Assembly: GCA_964035545.1 (NCBI GenBank) | Contig: OZ037770.1 | Coordinates: 13,391,642 to 13,455,641 of the forward strand | Direction: 5' to 3' | DNA from: Bugula neritina | Taxonomy: Eukaryota > Bryozoa > Gymnolaemata > Cheilostomatida > Bugulidae | DNA length: 64,000 bases | Shown: one piece after another, positions 1 through 12,700 of the stretch | How positions within the stretch are numbered: the first letter of the stretch is position 1 | Layout: each line of letters starts with the position of its first letter | The notes under the pieces: model-generated | What the model was told of the DNA's origin: nothing | The model's input: only the letters and a program-made list of their open reading frames with translations | Database searches by the model: none | Made by a program: the position numbers and the translations under genes

Positions 1-576
1 CTAATAAAATGAAATAAAAATACAATATTCTAAAAGAAATTACATGCTGTTTTCTCATAGTCACACAAGCTGTGATATATTTGACAAGGTTCAACTAAAT
101 CAAGTTTGATTAAAGTATGTTATTCTGCATGTGTGTGCCTAATGATTAAAATATAATTATTTAAATGCATAGGATATAGTATATTATGGAATATAATACA
201 TGCATGCACCCATACACATATTGTAACACTGTGTATAAAGTGTCATATTATGTTATTTTGAAAGTGAATGCAGAATAACAAGAAACTAGCAAGAAAAACA
301 AATAAAATTTGAGACATTTTCTGCAGATGAAAATCGTATATTATTTTTCTCCAGGGCATGTCTAGTTGATTTTGTAAGTGTTGAATATCCCATGAGCCAG
401 ACAAACCTGTTTTACTTGACACTGACTATACCTAAGGTCAGCTCCAGTTGCCTGTAAAATAACACCTGCCAGCAGGTGTCGCAATGCACAGCTGACACTT
501 TAACTGAGGCAGTAAAACAAGCACAAAGAACGACTGCCATGTGCCAGAATTTCATGCGATAAAGATTCATGATCAC
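1..576. other. Intronic sequence of the oxidoreductase gene, no exon recognised
   Basis: AT-rich sequence downstream (in minus orientation) of the last exon found. No further oxidoreductase exon, repeat or RNA gene was recognised. Confidence 0.5.
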
Positions 577-3500
577 CGGAAATCTTCAGGTATTCGATTG
601 GAGGGAAAGGTGAATCCCTGGCACACAACTTCACCATCTGTATTTGACCTAATTCTGCCCTTTCATTGTATAGCTTTCTCAGACTAGGATCATATCTCCT
701 GCAAGCACATGCACAGAGTGTCACTGGTTAATTAATATTGAATATCCAGTGTCATGTCCCAGATTTTAACCTTTCTCTAGAGGGCAAGTGCACTTAGAGA
801 GGTATAGTCTAGCTTGAAATAGCAAAAGAGTTTTCTATTTTCAACTACGATAGACACATGGGAATGTTACATGCAATTGTTATAGGCTTAAAAAACACAA
901 AAACAGGAGAGAACAACTGCCCAATTACAAAAAAAACCTGTTTTAACATGATGGAAATAAATTTGTATATTATAATTATTGTGTTTGTAAACGTTCATTG
1001 TAAAGAGAGGAAAAGCTCTTCTACTATTATTATGTAATATTGACACTATAATATTATGTAATCTTCTACTATTATTATGACATGAATTTAAACATAAAGC
1101 AAGACTTCTAGAATTCAACATAGGCATTGAGGGGGGTCATCTCTCCTCACTTCTTAATATTTTCGTTCTTGGTCTTGCAAGATTTCTGCTGGGTAAGCCA
1201 TAATATTTATATTGTGAGTTTTTGTGAAATTTTTATGTAACATGTGTGTTTATTGGTTCGACAGCTGTGCCCTGTTGCATAACTGTTATATGCTTATCAG
1301 GGATGGCACCAGTTTAACTATGATTAGTTATAGAAATATTAGTTATACTTATAGAAATGTAGATAAGTTACGGGAAATCTCATATAATGAAAATGTGTAG
1401 CATGATGTTTTTGGATGGGGCCATGTGCAATATTAAACTGTGTACTTTGTACTATACAACTGTAGCTATATAGTTAATATTATGTATAACAAGACTAGTT
1501 ATTATGCTCCTACAGTTGAAGGGCATTTACATATTTTTTAGAAATTTGAATCTTGGAAGCATATCACAGGCGGTTAGAAACTGGAACTATTGAAATAAAG
1601 TTAGGTTATCAATTATCAAGTGACACATATTTGAATATTTTGTTATTAGTAAGTGATATCCAGGTATGGGAAACATTTTAGTGGAGAGGTGAGAGGGCTG
1701 CAGTAAGCTATTCGAGCCAAGTTTTTGTATAGTTATATTCTTCAATTAAAACAGTTTATTTAATAAAAAATAGAAGCTATACCTTTCAGGGGAAGCTAGT
1801 TGTTAGAGCACAGGCTTAATATAAGATGAGCCATGAGTCTCAGTTAATGGTGATGTTACAAGGATTATCCAAGTGAGATTGACATCGTGCCTTAGTGAAA
1901 ACTCTTAGACCAGATTTTCAGCATGATGAGAGGCCTTAGCCCTTAGTCCCATTGTACTCAAGAGTTATCACAGGGGTGAAGGAGGGGTTATCACAAGGGT
2001 GGAGGAGGAGTTATTACAGGGGTGGAGGAGGTTATCACAGTGGTGGAGGAGGGATTCTCACAAGGATGGAGGAGGGGGTTCTTACAGGGGTGGAGGAGGG
2101 GGTTTCTTACAGGGGTGGACAAATATGAATAGAAGTTACCTGTTGAAGGAACAGAAAAGAGGTTTCCCATTGCTCTCTGCTGCCTTGTAACAGTTCAGAG
2201 TGGCTTCTTCTGTGGCAGCAATCGGTTTCTCACAGAAGACACCTTTACCTGCGTTGATTTAAATAATATATAAAATATTTTACCTGCGTTGGTTTAAATA
2301 ATATATAGAATATTTTACCTGCAAGTTTAAATAACCTAAACACTTTTTTACATGCGTTGGTTTGAGCAATGTAATATTGTTACCTAGCTGCATGGCTTAA
2401 ATAATAATTATAGTAGTTTTATCTGCATTATAGGTTTGAAATATATAACATCAGAATTTACCTGTATAGGTAAAATTTTCAAGTACTATAATTTTTAACA
2501 ATTTCCTTCATACCAAAAGCTTTCAGCACAATGTTATTTAACAATTATTCCACATGCTATTATAAAATAAAGAGGAACCCAACTTCACCTATAATTTAAA
2601 ATAGAAATATAAAAAACACTTAGCAGTATATTTTAATAAAAAAGTTCAACATGACTCATGAAAAAATTTTATCATTTATAAAATAGAGTTTGAGATAATT
2701 CTATAGGAAATTGAGTTCAACGAAAAGTTAATTTTTGTCTTATCGGGTATAAAAAACTGAACATGTATCTATTTAATTGTTTTAGGATTTAATATATTAC
2801 CTGCATTGAGTGATTTGAGCACTTGTTCTTCGTGTAGGTTGGTTGGCGTGCACACCATCACAAAGTCAACCCTGAATGTAGTTTAGAAACACAGTATAGC
2901 TCATTATAGATTTGACACTGAAAGAGAGGAATAGAAGTACCAACCCTGCTATACATAAAAAGTGAAAACTTTTGCTAAAATTTTCAGAATAAAAACTCAG
3001 AATACTGAAAACCAGCAATACCATAGAAAAATTTCAAAAGTTAGAATTAATGAAAAGGTCAACATCAAGTTTAAATACTTATATTAACCAATATTAATTC
3101 GGATTTATCAAGGAAAAACTAGCTTCATCAAGAATCTTTAGTGAAATGATCAATGCATGCTGAAATTCATTGTTAACCTTGACAAGTTTACAAGAGGTAA
3201 TTTTTACTCACAAATGCTTTGTTTATTTGAAATGTTACTAGTTGCTACAACAAAGTACAGCATTTCAGCCATTGTATTACTTCTAAAGGGTTTATTCATT
3301 TGCAGACAATCATGAGAAGGCACCGAGGGCATGAACTCAATTTGATCTTATGGAGCAGTTGTGGACAAACTAACCCACCTCTCATCACTTAGCATCTTGT
3401 CCATATCTGAGGGAGTCACGATCTCGCATTGATCTTGATGGTATTTAGTCAGCAGGGTTTGGGCATGCTCAGTGCGAAACTCCACTACGTAGAGTAGCTG

Positions 3501-3990
3501 CAAGTCAAAGCTTTTCGCTACATTATCTACAAAACACAATTATTTTTTAAGGCCACAATAAAACGCACTGCTAGAAGACTTCCTGACACACTTCCTTTAT
3601 GCAGCAATAAAATATTGATATATATATCTTAGCTACAATGTGGTTGAGAGTTGTACGCTAAAACAATTTAATTTTATCCCAAATTTTATGCTTAACTTTA
3701 TGCTGACGCTCTGTATTATAAAACTAATACTAATTTAGAATCATTGCTGACATTCACACTACTTTTAACTGCAACACGCTGAGCAGGCTTAAAAGTTTAG
3801 AACTTTCACTCCTAGATTACTGATAAGTCTATCTTCAAAATAAAGCAAACATTTTTTCAACTGACCAGGTCTAGTGAGCGTCGCCATCAAATCATAGCTT
3901 AGAAATCAAGCTAGACCTACCGAGGTGAATAGATCCTGCTCTACCAAGTCCACAAATTCCTACGCCAAGTCTTCTTTCACTGCTTGCCAT
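577..3990 (-). CDS. Gfo/Idh/MocA-family NAD(P)-dependent oxidoreductase, inositol 2-dehydrogenase-like (5' part, 5 exons)
   Basis: Exons in transcript order: 3990-3921, 3526-3379, 2871-2801, 2248-2140, 698-577. All are bounded by AG/GT and phases agree (about 173 codons so far). Exon 1 starts at the ATG at 3990 and encodes a Rossmann glycine motif, VGICGLGRAGSIHL (GxGxxG). Exon 3 has the family signature VDFVMVCTPTNLHEEQVL. Exon 4 has GKGVFCEKPIA, containing the EKP lysine of this family. Exon 5 has RRYDPSL and RDSPFPPIEYLKISG, typical of inositol 2-dehydrogenase-like members. The predicted role is oxidation or reduction of a sugar or polyol in the cytosol; the substrate cannot be read from sequence. 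The C-terminal half is not seen in 1-576 and should lie beyond the left edge. A G-rich minisatellite abuts exon 4. Family assignment is firm, exact orthology is not. Confidence 0.88.
1970..2116 (+). repeat. G-rich minisatellite (GGTGGAGGAGG-type units)
   Basis: About eight degenerate copies of a 16-24 bp unit built on 'ggggtggaggaggg ttctcacag'. They lie in the intron just 3' (minus orientation) of oxidoreductase exon 4. The plus strand has G-runs that could form a quadruplex. The open reading frame through it is a repeat artefact. Confidence 0.75.
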
Positions 3991-6750
3991 GGTGCATGGA
4001 GTTCAAGGAGTTATAAGTTGAACTTATCTCGTCTGCTTATAGCATTCGACTGCCTGCCTGTCTGCTGCAGTCTTTGTTTTCTTTCCATTCAAAGATACTT
4101 CAACTATTGGATGCGGTATACTAACGCGATGGCAAATTGCCAAAAGCAGAGCATCATTCTTGGAGTTGTGCTCTTTTTAATGCCGTGCAATATATTATAT
4201 AGTTTATGTAGTTGTTGACATCCTTCAGTTAATTTATAAATTAAAGTTATTTAGTGAATTTCATAATAGCAAAATAATGTTGCTTTAAATTTTTCTTTGA
4301 CTAGAAATATAAATGAAGAGAATAGTGTTACAATGCCAGGTGTAACAAAATAATATTATGAATGCATGTCATGAGTGTATTATATTTAATGTGATGGGCA
4401 TAATTTATATAGTCCTTGACACAGCTAACGTAACAATGTATAATGTTGAAGTTGAAGCCATATCAGGTGCTGCTAATATTGATATTCATGCGTGTGCATG
4501 TTTGTAAAAACATATCTTTTAACATTAGATGGAAAGTTAATTTTATTAAACATCAACATGTCAGGTCTAGATCTCTTAGCTTACTCTCAGAGCATATTGT
4601 ATTTTATACAATAATTATATTCATAACTATATGCAATACCCACAGTTGTGTTTATCATATATGTAGTAAAATTAGGGTGTAATAGGGAAATTATTATGAA
4701 GGTGTCATATATTGAACGGGTGCTGTGCAAACTCTTGTAATCAACAATCACTCAAATTCAATCTGAGTGCATGCACCTAGGCCTAAAACATTGCCATGTA
4801 GGCCTGCTTTTTCTTTCTTCAACGCGTAGTTCTTTTAAAGGCAAGATAACTCCTATAAAGTTACATGGTTGGCCGATAAGTGTCAGTTCAAGGTCGGTAA
4901 ATAAACTGAGATTGTAAACCGATTTACAAATGACACTAATCTTAAATGCTATTGTGACTTTTGTAGAATTATTCTGATTAATTTCAAAGAACACAGGCTG
5001 CGTTAGGCTGACCGTTCGTAAATTTCCCCATTTCTGCAAAACATACACAGTGACAGTCACATGCAGTAATACTGATAGCTAACTTATCATTGTGATTGCG
5101 ACAGTCTCGGTAAAATGAAGTGTATAATGAAATAGAGCTGGCACTAGAGCCCTTTGATAATTTTTAATGTAAGTATATAATATAACTATGGTGACTATCA
5201 TTCATTTTGATTTTTGGTTCCCATTCTGATTCGTAATCTATTTCATACTCCTGGACTTTACTCCTACGGCTACTGTCATAGTCATACTCATAATCATTAT
5301 TTCATACTAATGCTGATACTGATAGTGAGAGTCATACTGATAGTGATACTACTACTCATAATGATAGTCATACTGGGTCTGATATTTAGTATCAGTGTGA
5401 CTATCACTGTGCGTACCAGGAAGTGTTAATGTACAACTAAAACTAAATCTAGCACTGTTTTACTTTTAGTTTACGGCGTAAAGTAATGCTTAAATGCTAA
5501 AACTTAAAATGATTTGCTTCTAGTTTTATTAGTATTAGTATTACTCAAATACTATTAGTATTACTACTATTAGTATTACTACTATTAGTATTACTAATAG
5601 TAATAGTAATACTAATAGACAATAGTTCTATGCCTTCGAGTTTGACAACCTGAACCTAAACCTGAACTTCGAACCGATGACCTACTCTAGCTAGTAGTAA
5701 TACTCTAATAGGTTGTGCTAGAATCAATAACTAGTACAACCTTTCTGACTCTATTAGTATTAGTATTTTGTTTTAGTTTTATGTAACTGCTGTAGTCGTA
5801 CTTATCATTTTTCAATAAATAAGCAGTCTTAACATAAAAGTATACTATTAGTATTACTATTAATATTGCCATATAGTTATAGACATTAGAAGTGTATCAC
5901 TCACTTATAATTATACTAATATTTAATTAATATACGCATTAGAGATTTGTATTAGTATAACCATCAGTCTCTGTATGAGTGTTTCCAACTCTATACCGAT
6001 TCTAAGCATTCCTATAATTAATCCAAGTGTAACAGTAATAAGTAAATCAGTAATTATCTCTTGTCCTAAGGGATAAAAAATAAAATAAAATTAATATTGT
6101 TTTAAATCAGAGCTTAAATCATATTTAGTGTTGGAATATTATTTTCCCTAAGAATAGACATTTACCAGGGGGCTAAACTGAGCTTAAATTCATTTAAAAC
6201 TACAATCAATGGTCACAGTCTCAGTGCCTGTGAGTGTTTGAGTATTTACAATCAATGGAAATGCTGATATCACTCAGTTGCGGTTCCTTTCAGTATCCAA
6301 AATTGAATAGGTTTTATTTTTAAAATGTTTTCCTTGTAGCCTAGTTATTCACTATATGTGGTACAAATTATAAATAAGGACTGTGTTTTTTCTTAGCAAA
6401 TATGAAATGTATTCTCAACTTTGTACCATCTTCAATAGATTTTTTATAGAAAAATTGTTATTGTAAATACTGTTTGTGTGATAAGATCTTTCAAAGTTAA
6501 TTTTTCTCACTCATAGTTTTCATTTATGACTACTATAACTATTGTCAAGTTAGTTTTAAACTGTCATACCATAATCTGTGTGAAGATAAAATTTCATGTC
6601 AGTTTTCCAGTTTCAAACTTGAAGCGTTTAAATTTTTACTAAACTCCAAATATTCTGTATATAGTTACGGAGTTAGTTTTGCTGTAGGTTGTTGGGAGTG
6701 TAGGTTTCCCTACAGAAAGTTTAGCTGTATTGTAGAGTACCAGTTGAGTC
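3991..6750. other. Intergenic region between divergent oxidoreductase and PLD genes
   Basis: The oxidoreductase (minus) and PLD (plus) start codons face away from each other here, so promoters of both should lie in these 2.7 kb. No convincing TATA box or other motif was identified. 5530-5620 holds a short tandem tract of 'attagtattacta' units. Small ORFs are scattered and show no family similarity. Confidence 0.5.
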
Positions 6751-9700
6751 ATGGACAGACAAGGTTCTATATTGTCCACCTTGTCAGATTTTGACATTCT
6801 GGACGGAGTACCTGACCAACCTGTCGAGTGTGGCAAAGTCAGCGCCACAGGTGATAATTCTCATAATTTGTGTCAAGGTCGTGAAAGAAACTAAGAAATT
6901 ATATTGTAACAAATAATGATTGGTGCTTACGTTGTACTGTTGTGGGATTATTTATCTTTGTCTATTTTAACAATAAGCTGTTTCTTAAATACTGTTTTTC
7001 CCAAGAGTGTCAAAATAAAGAGTTATAAAATTGACAACTAGTACTTTCGTATCAGTTTATTTGATTGTTTTATAAATGCAGGAGATGGAGTTGTTGTACC
7101 TTTGGGGGTGGGACACGAGTATCTTCACCCCAATAGAGAGATCTATGTGAAGATATCAGTGAGAGAAACTCACGGTTTTGCAGCTGATGTTCTTCCGGGC
7201 TCTTCCAGATTGTGAGTTGTCTTTTCCAGCAATCCAAATCTTTATACAGCGCTCTCTCCGTATCTCACTAAGCTGCGGGTTCCGAAGCCTCAATTCGTGG
7301 CATATAGTAGAATACCAGATTTAACTCACTGATCTACTAAATTCAGCCATTTTGTTCCTATACACACATACATAAGCTACAAAGCAAGGGTCCAAGCCCT
7401 TCTTGTGGCCTATGGAATTTCGTAAGAAAGGGATCCGTGAGATAAGGAGGAAGTTTTGTATTGTGTTCCCTAAATTCTTATGCCAATAAATCGCTTTTTT
7501 ACCTTGAGTCGTGTTTAAATATGCTTAACTGGTATATATTTACATCTCAAGACATTAATTGAGGAGTTTCTAATGGAATGATAACTCTAACACAGCCATG
7601 TTTATCCCAACTCTGAATTCTATGCTATCGTCCAGGTATGATATTGAATGCAGCCATCATGGTTACAAATGGCGGATAGTGCGTAAATACAGCCATTTTG
7701 AGGAGTTACATCGCTCCCTCAGACTATACAGAGCCTCCCTTTTCATTGGAGTTACCCCTAATACAAAGACAACTACAGTTTCCCTTCCTCCCAAAGAAAA
7801 GAGAGCTAATGCTCAGCCAATGAGGTGAGAGAGAGCATAACTCTAGTGCGTGTGTACTGACCCATGCTCTATACTCTATAGGTCCCTGATTTAATTTATG
7901 AACCAATTTATCATTGTCTGCTTTATGAATCATGTATGCTATATTTTATTACAGCTTGCTAGAAATGTAAGACATTTTTATCTAGGACGGTTGTTTCTAG
8001 TAGTAGTGCAGCAGTAATAGCAGCAGCAGCAATAGTACTAGTAGTAGTAGTAGTAGTAGTACTAGTAGCAGCAGTAGCTGTAGCCATGCTAAATGTATTT
8101 CCATACCCTCTGTGTCACTAATTCTATACCCCCCTCCTGTAGGATGCTAATATACACCAGAACTAAAATCACCGTACACCTACTTTTACTCCACATGTGT
8201 TGTGAAACTCTTCCACAATATTGCCACATGCCCTTCATTGTAACTACTTGCGGGTGGGGTGGGGCTATAGCAGCCCGCATGAGACCAGTGCTGTTGGCCA
8301 TGCTCTCAGTCTACCCTCTCAAGTTGCCATATGTGCAACTAGTTTACTGCTCTGCGTTACAGACTTTAGACTCTAGAGTGTTTGTTACATGGTTAGAGTG
8401 TGAATTGCATCTTTTGGACTTGTTAAGGGCTGAACATGCATCTAACCAGATTGTATTTGACCACTGGCCTGACCACTAGACAGGCTCGTGGCCAGGCTAG
8501 TGGCCAGGCTATAATACATTGTTATTTCCCAGATTGTGCTGCACATGTTAAGCTAGCTACACTATCTCTGGTAGACAATACAGCAGATATTTACAGTAGC
8601 TATGAAGATGTAATACACACAGATGTCTACTTGGTGGTCATAATCACACTCTATCTGCCCTAGACACTTGTCTTTCTATATCTATTACAAAAAGTGCTCC
8701 TCATTAACATAATCCGCCCTTTATAGTCCTACAATGTGGTTATGTGGTTACTGAGTTGATGAAAAGGTCTGTCAAAATAAAAAACATGCCAAACTGTAAA
8801 CACAGTTTGCTATTGTCACTGAAGGTTGTGTTGCTATCAAATAGTTTAGTGGAACATCAGTTGTTACTAATGGCTTTGTAGATATCAAAGGCTATAATAA
8901 CTTGAGATGTACACACAGGAGTACTATTTCAGTGTAGATATTAAATTTCCTCTCCCCCAGGGGACGTATTGTTAGTTTCTGATGAGGTTTTAAAGTTTTA
9001 AACCGTAATTTCTTTAAACTGAGAGATTGGAAAATTGTGAGGGTGGGTAGACGGAGAAGTGAAGGAAATCTGTTCATAAGTCAAGTAGTCTTTAAGTTAA
9101 GTTCAAGTTTCTGGAACTACTTGAGTTTAATGTAAGCAGAGATGAGTCTAAATAACTACAGTCATCTCCCCATGCTTTCATAGACTGAGCTAATCTCTCT
9201 GGAGATGTGCTGCATTGTCTCTCAGGCAAATAAAATTAGAGAAAAGCATACATGTTTATTAACCACACTAGGAAACACAAAAGGCCATAAACAAAACGTA
9301 TGATGATAAACAAAATATTATTGTAAAGCTTTTTATTTACATCCAACCAGTATAAAGGGCATTAAAAGAGATGTATCCTGTAGCTTTGTTTTGTTATTTC
9401 TTCTACAGATAACACTTATTTGAAATGTTGTTTGTAGCTTTGCATAAGCTTATTATTTTAGGCGTGGAGCACAGACTCGTTTTTGTGATGAAAACAGAGT
9501 TTTAACTGGTAGAATGCCTCTTTTCTCATGATAAATATTTGCATTTCTGTTGTCATCTCCAACTGAAATTAATAGGGAGATTAGGAAACCTGAGTTACAG
9601 CATCTCTCTTCCTGTGACTGGCTAAACTGTTGGTGGTGGGTGTGGCCTATGCTGTTGTAGTTAGACACCTCCCCCCTCCCCCCTCCCCCTCCCCCCAGCC

Positions 9701-12700
9701 TGGCAGCCCTATAGGAGATACATGACTCATTCCTTTCTAAGGAAATGTAAATACGTATAAATCACAGCTGTTTGTAAAGATTTCCTTAAAATAAGGGAAA
9801 AAGAAGTAAATAGGGGAAAACTTTTTATCTCTGTGGTAAATTTATTGTGAATTATGTGTTGCGAAATCAGCCAGTCCAAAAAGTTTCCTATCATATCGAG
9901 TTGAATTTATCTCTACTTGTTATACTAACTGTGATTGCAGATTGACTGAATCTCAGTTAGACATTATCATTTTATTACTTTATTGAAGCCTGCTTAAACA
10001 TGATTTAGTAGTAGATTATGTTAGAGTACTCTGTCAGCTAGTAGATTATGTTAGAGTACTCTGTCAGCTAGTAGATTATGTTAGAGTACTCTGTCAGCTA
10101 GTAGATTATGTTAGAGTACTCTGTCAGCTAGTAGATTATGTTAGAGTACTCTGTCAGCTAGTAGATTATGTTAGAGTACTCTGTCAGCTAGTAGATTATG
10201 TTAGAGTACTCTGTCAGCTAGTAGATTATGTTAGAGTACTCTGTCAGCTAGTAGATTATGTTAGAGTACTCTGTCAGCTAGTAGATTATAGAATACAGTA
10301 CATGAATGCACTTCTATAAATTATTTAGGAGCTGTAGCTGAGGAATTGGGATAGCCTAAGTTCTTCTATTTTATTCGTAATTTTTGGTTTGAAATTCTTG
10401 TGAGAATGTAACTTTTTTGTTGCATTTCTAATCTAAAACACAGGCTTTTCTCAATTTCTCCATTACTGCACCTACCTCTCCTTTTTAATCAAAAGAGTTT
10501 AATAAGAGGTAGAGAAAACATAGGAGGTAATAGATGTCCTGCATGCTATACCCCCCCCCCCCCTTTAAAGTTCTCCAGCTCTCTGTTGTAGGAGGAAGGT
10601 TGGGAGAGTTCAGCGCAAAGTCTCTCTCCGATTCCCAAACAAACCGGAGATATTCATAAGTTCACCTTCTCAAGTAGAGAGACGCAGGGTGAGTGTTACA
10701 TCACCTCGTGACTCAGGGGGCCACAACTCCGGTTTTACAGAGTTATATGGCAACAGTTGGGTTTAAATTACTCTTCGCATACCTACCAATATATAATAAT
10801 ATAATATTATAATATAATCTAATTTAATAATATAATATAATTTAATAATATAATATAATATGGTATGATAATGTGGTGTGATAATATAATATAATAGGAT
10901 AATATAATAATATGCTATAATATATAGACTATAGAGTTACTAGCATGTTCCCGTTGGTTTATTCAAAAGCAGTAGAAGCCATATTGTGTTCCTAACGGGC
11001 TATTGGTAATGTCAGGGACAGTATTTGCTAGCTCCTCTGCCACAGTAGAGTCTCCAGACTATGTACTCAGCATGGTTTTAGGGCTATAAGATGGGAGGGA
11101 AGGGGGGTGAGGGGGAGGGGGGTAGTAAAACCTGAGCCAAACTGACTTGAAATGCATGCATCGTATTGTAATATACAGTGCAAGGAATTCCTCTAAACAT
11201 GGCCAGATTTGTGTGCAGATATATCAAGTCACCGTTCAATAGAAACATCTCACTAGACTGTCGCTTGTCACACTGAAAGATAAATGTAGCCTATCTAGTA
11301 CTTACAGTTGTGTGTTTATTGTGCCGACTTTGGAAATTCCCCATTCCTAATGTTATCTACAGCGTTTGGCTATCTGAAACATCCAATCTTGTAATAATTT
11401 GCAATACTTTATTTACAAACTCCACAGTGAATGTACTTCACAGTTTATATTGGCTAATGTTATCAGTATTACATTACGATGGTTCAGGGTTATATACGTC
11501 TGATGTAATGTATGTCACACGAGGTTTCCTCCCCCATGTTGTTTATGCATGTCAATCAGGGAAAGCTTGTTATTCTATGTTGTATTATTTGTTATTATAT
11601 GCTGCATAATTTCATCGGTAAACAGAGACTAAAAATGCCTCACAATGAATCTGGAGTTGTTTTCTCTCTCTAAACTTGGAAATTAACTATTTTAGCAGGG
11701 AATTTACCAAAATAGTGTATCTTCTAGTGTAACTATAATGCTCCCTCCGTATCTCACTAAGCTACAGTGCTCCCTCTGTATCTCACTAAGCTACAGTGCT
11801 CCCTCCGTGAGATATAGAGGAAACACTGTACTTGTACACGTAGAAAACATAATATTGTATATTTGGTTTACAATATCATCTCCATGTTGATTTACTCTCC
11901 CAACATGTTTGTTTGGATTCTTATGATAATAAACAACAACATTGATGTCTTCTCCTTTGGTCAACACGTTCCTATATTCTACTGTAGAGGAGACTGGAAG
12001 AGTATCTCAACGCCTTACTCAAAGACCCCACCTACAGGACGCATGAGTCAACGGTAAGATTCTGACCTTGACACTCAGGAATGGCTGCTTTTATTAGTTT
12101 CGGTTGAATTTTACTGATCGACTAAATTTAGTTTCAGTTGCACTGTAATAATTGCTGTCTGGGAGATTGTAGTATATTTTTAGAAATTGTTTGCTCCTGC
12201 ACATTTCACTATGAAAAGTTAAATTAATTCAAATGTCAGTGTTTTGTTATATATAAAATTTCGTTCAGTTTTACGAACACCCTTAAGGCATTGCTTTTAG
12301 AATAGAAATCAAGTTGAGACCCATTAACTGTGTGTAGTTTTACTGTGTAATTATATTGCACGGAAGTTTACTTTATGATTTTATGATTTAATTCTTTGTA
12401 TTTATCAAGGAAAATTTAAATTGATTTTTTATAAGCATAACTTAATGATTGGCATAAAAAATACACGATGCAGTAAACAGCAGTGGTGACCAAATGCATA
12501 AAATAAAGTAATATATACATGTGTAAAAGGGAAAATATATATTATACATCTTGCACAGATTGAGATGTACTAATAGGTATTCTGAGATTAAGCTATTGAA
12601 CTATAGCCATAAATTCTACCTCATAACTTCTAAAGTGGCTTAAGTTATCTGGCTTGAATTTACACATCTTATAGATAGCCTCCAGTGGAAGCATTGCGAA

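Noticed and set aside
8093-8479. 128-aa ORF in PLD intron 3
   Set aside because: No family similarity, no supporting splice or start context, lies in an intron whose flanking exons join in phase without it.
10006-10289. CRISPR-like array
   Set aside because: Direct repeats without spacers in a eukaryotic intron; the same applies to 16541-16712 and 21254-21640.
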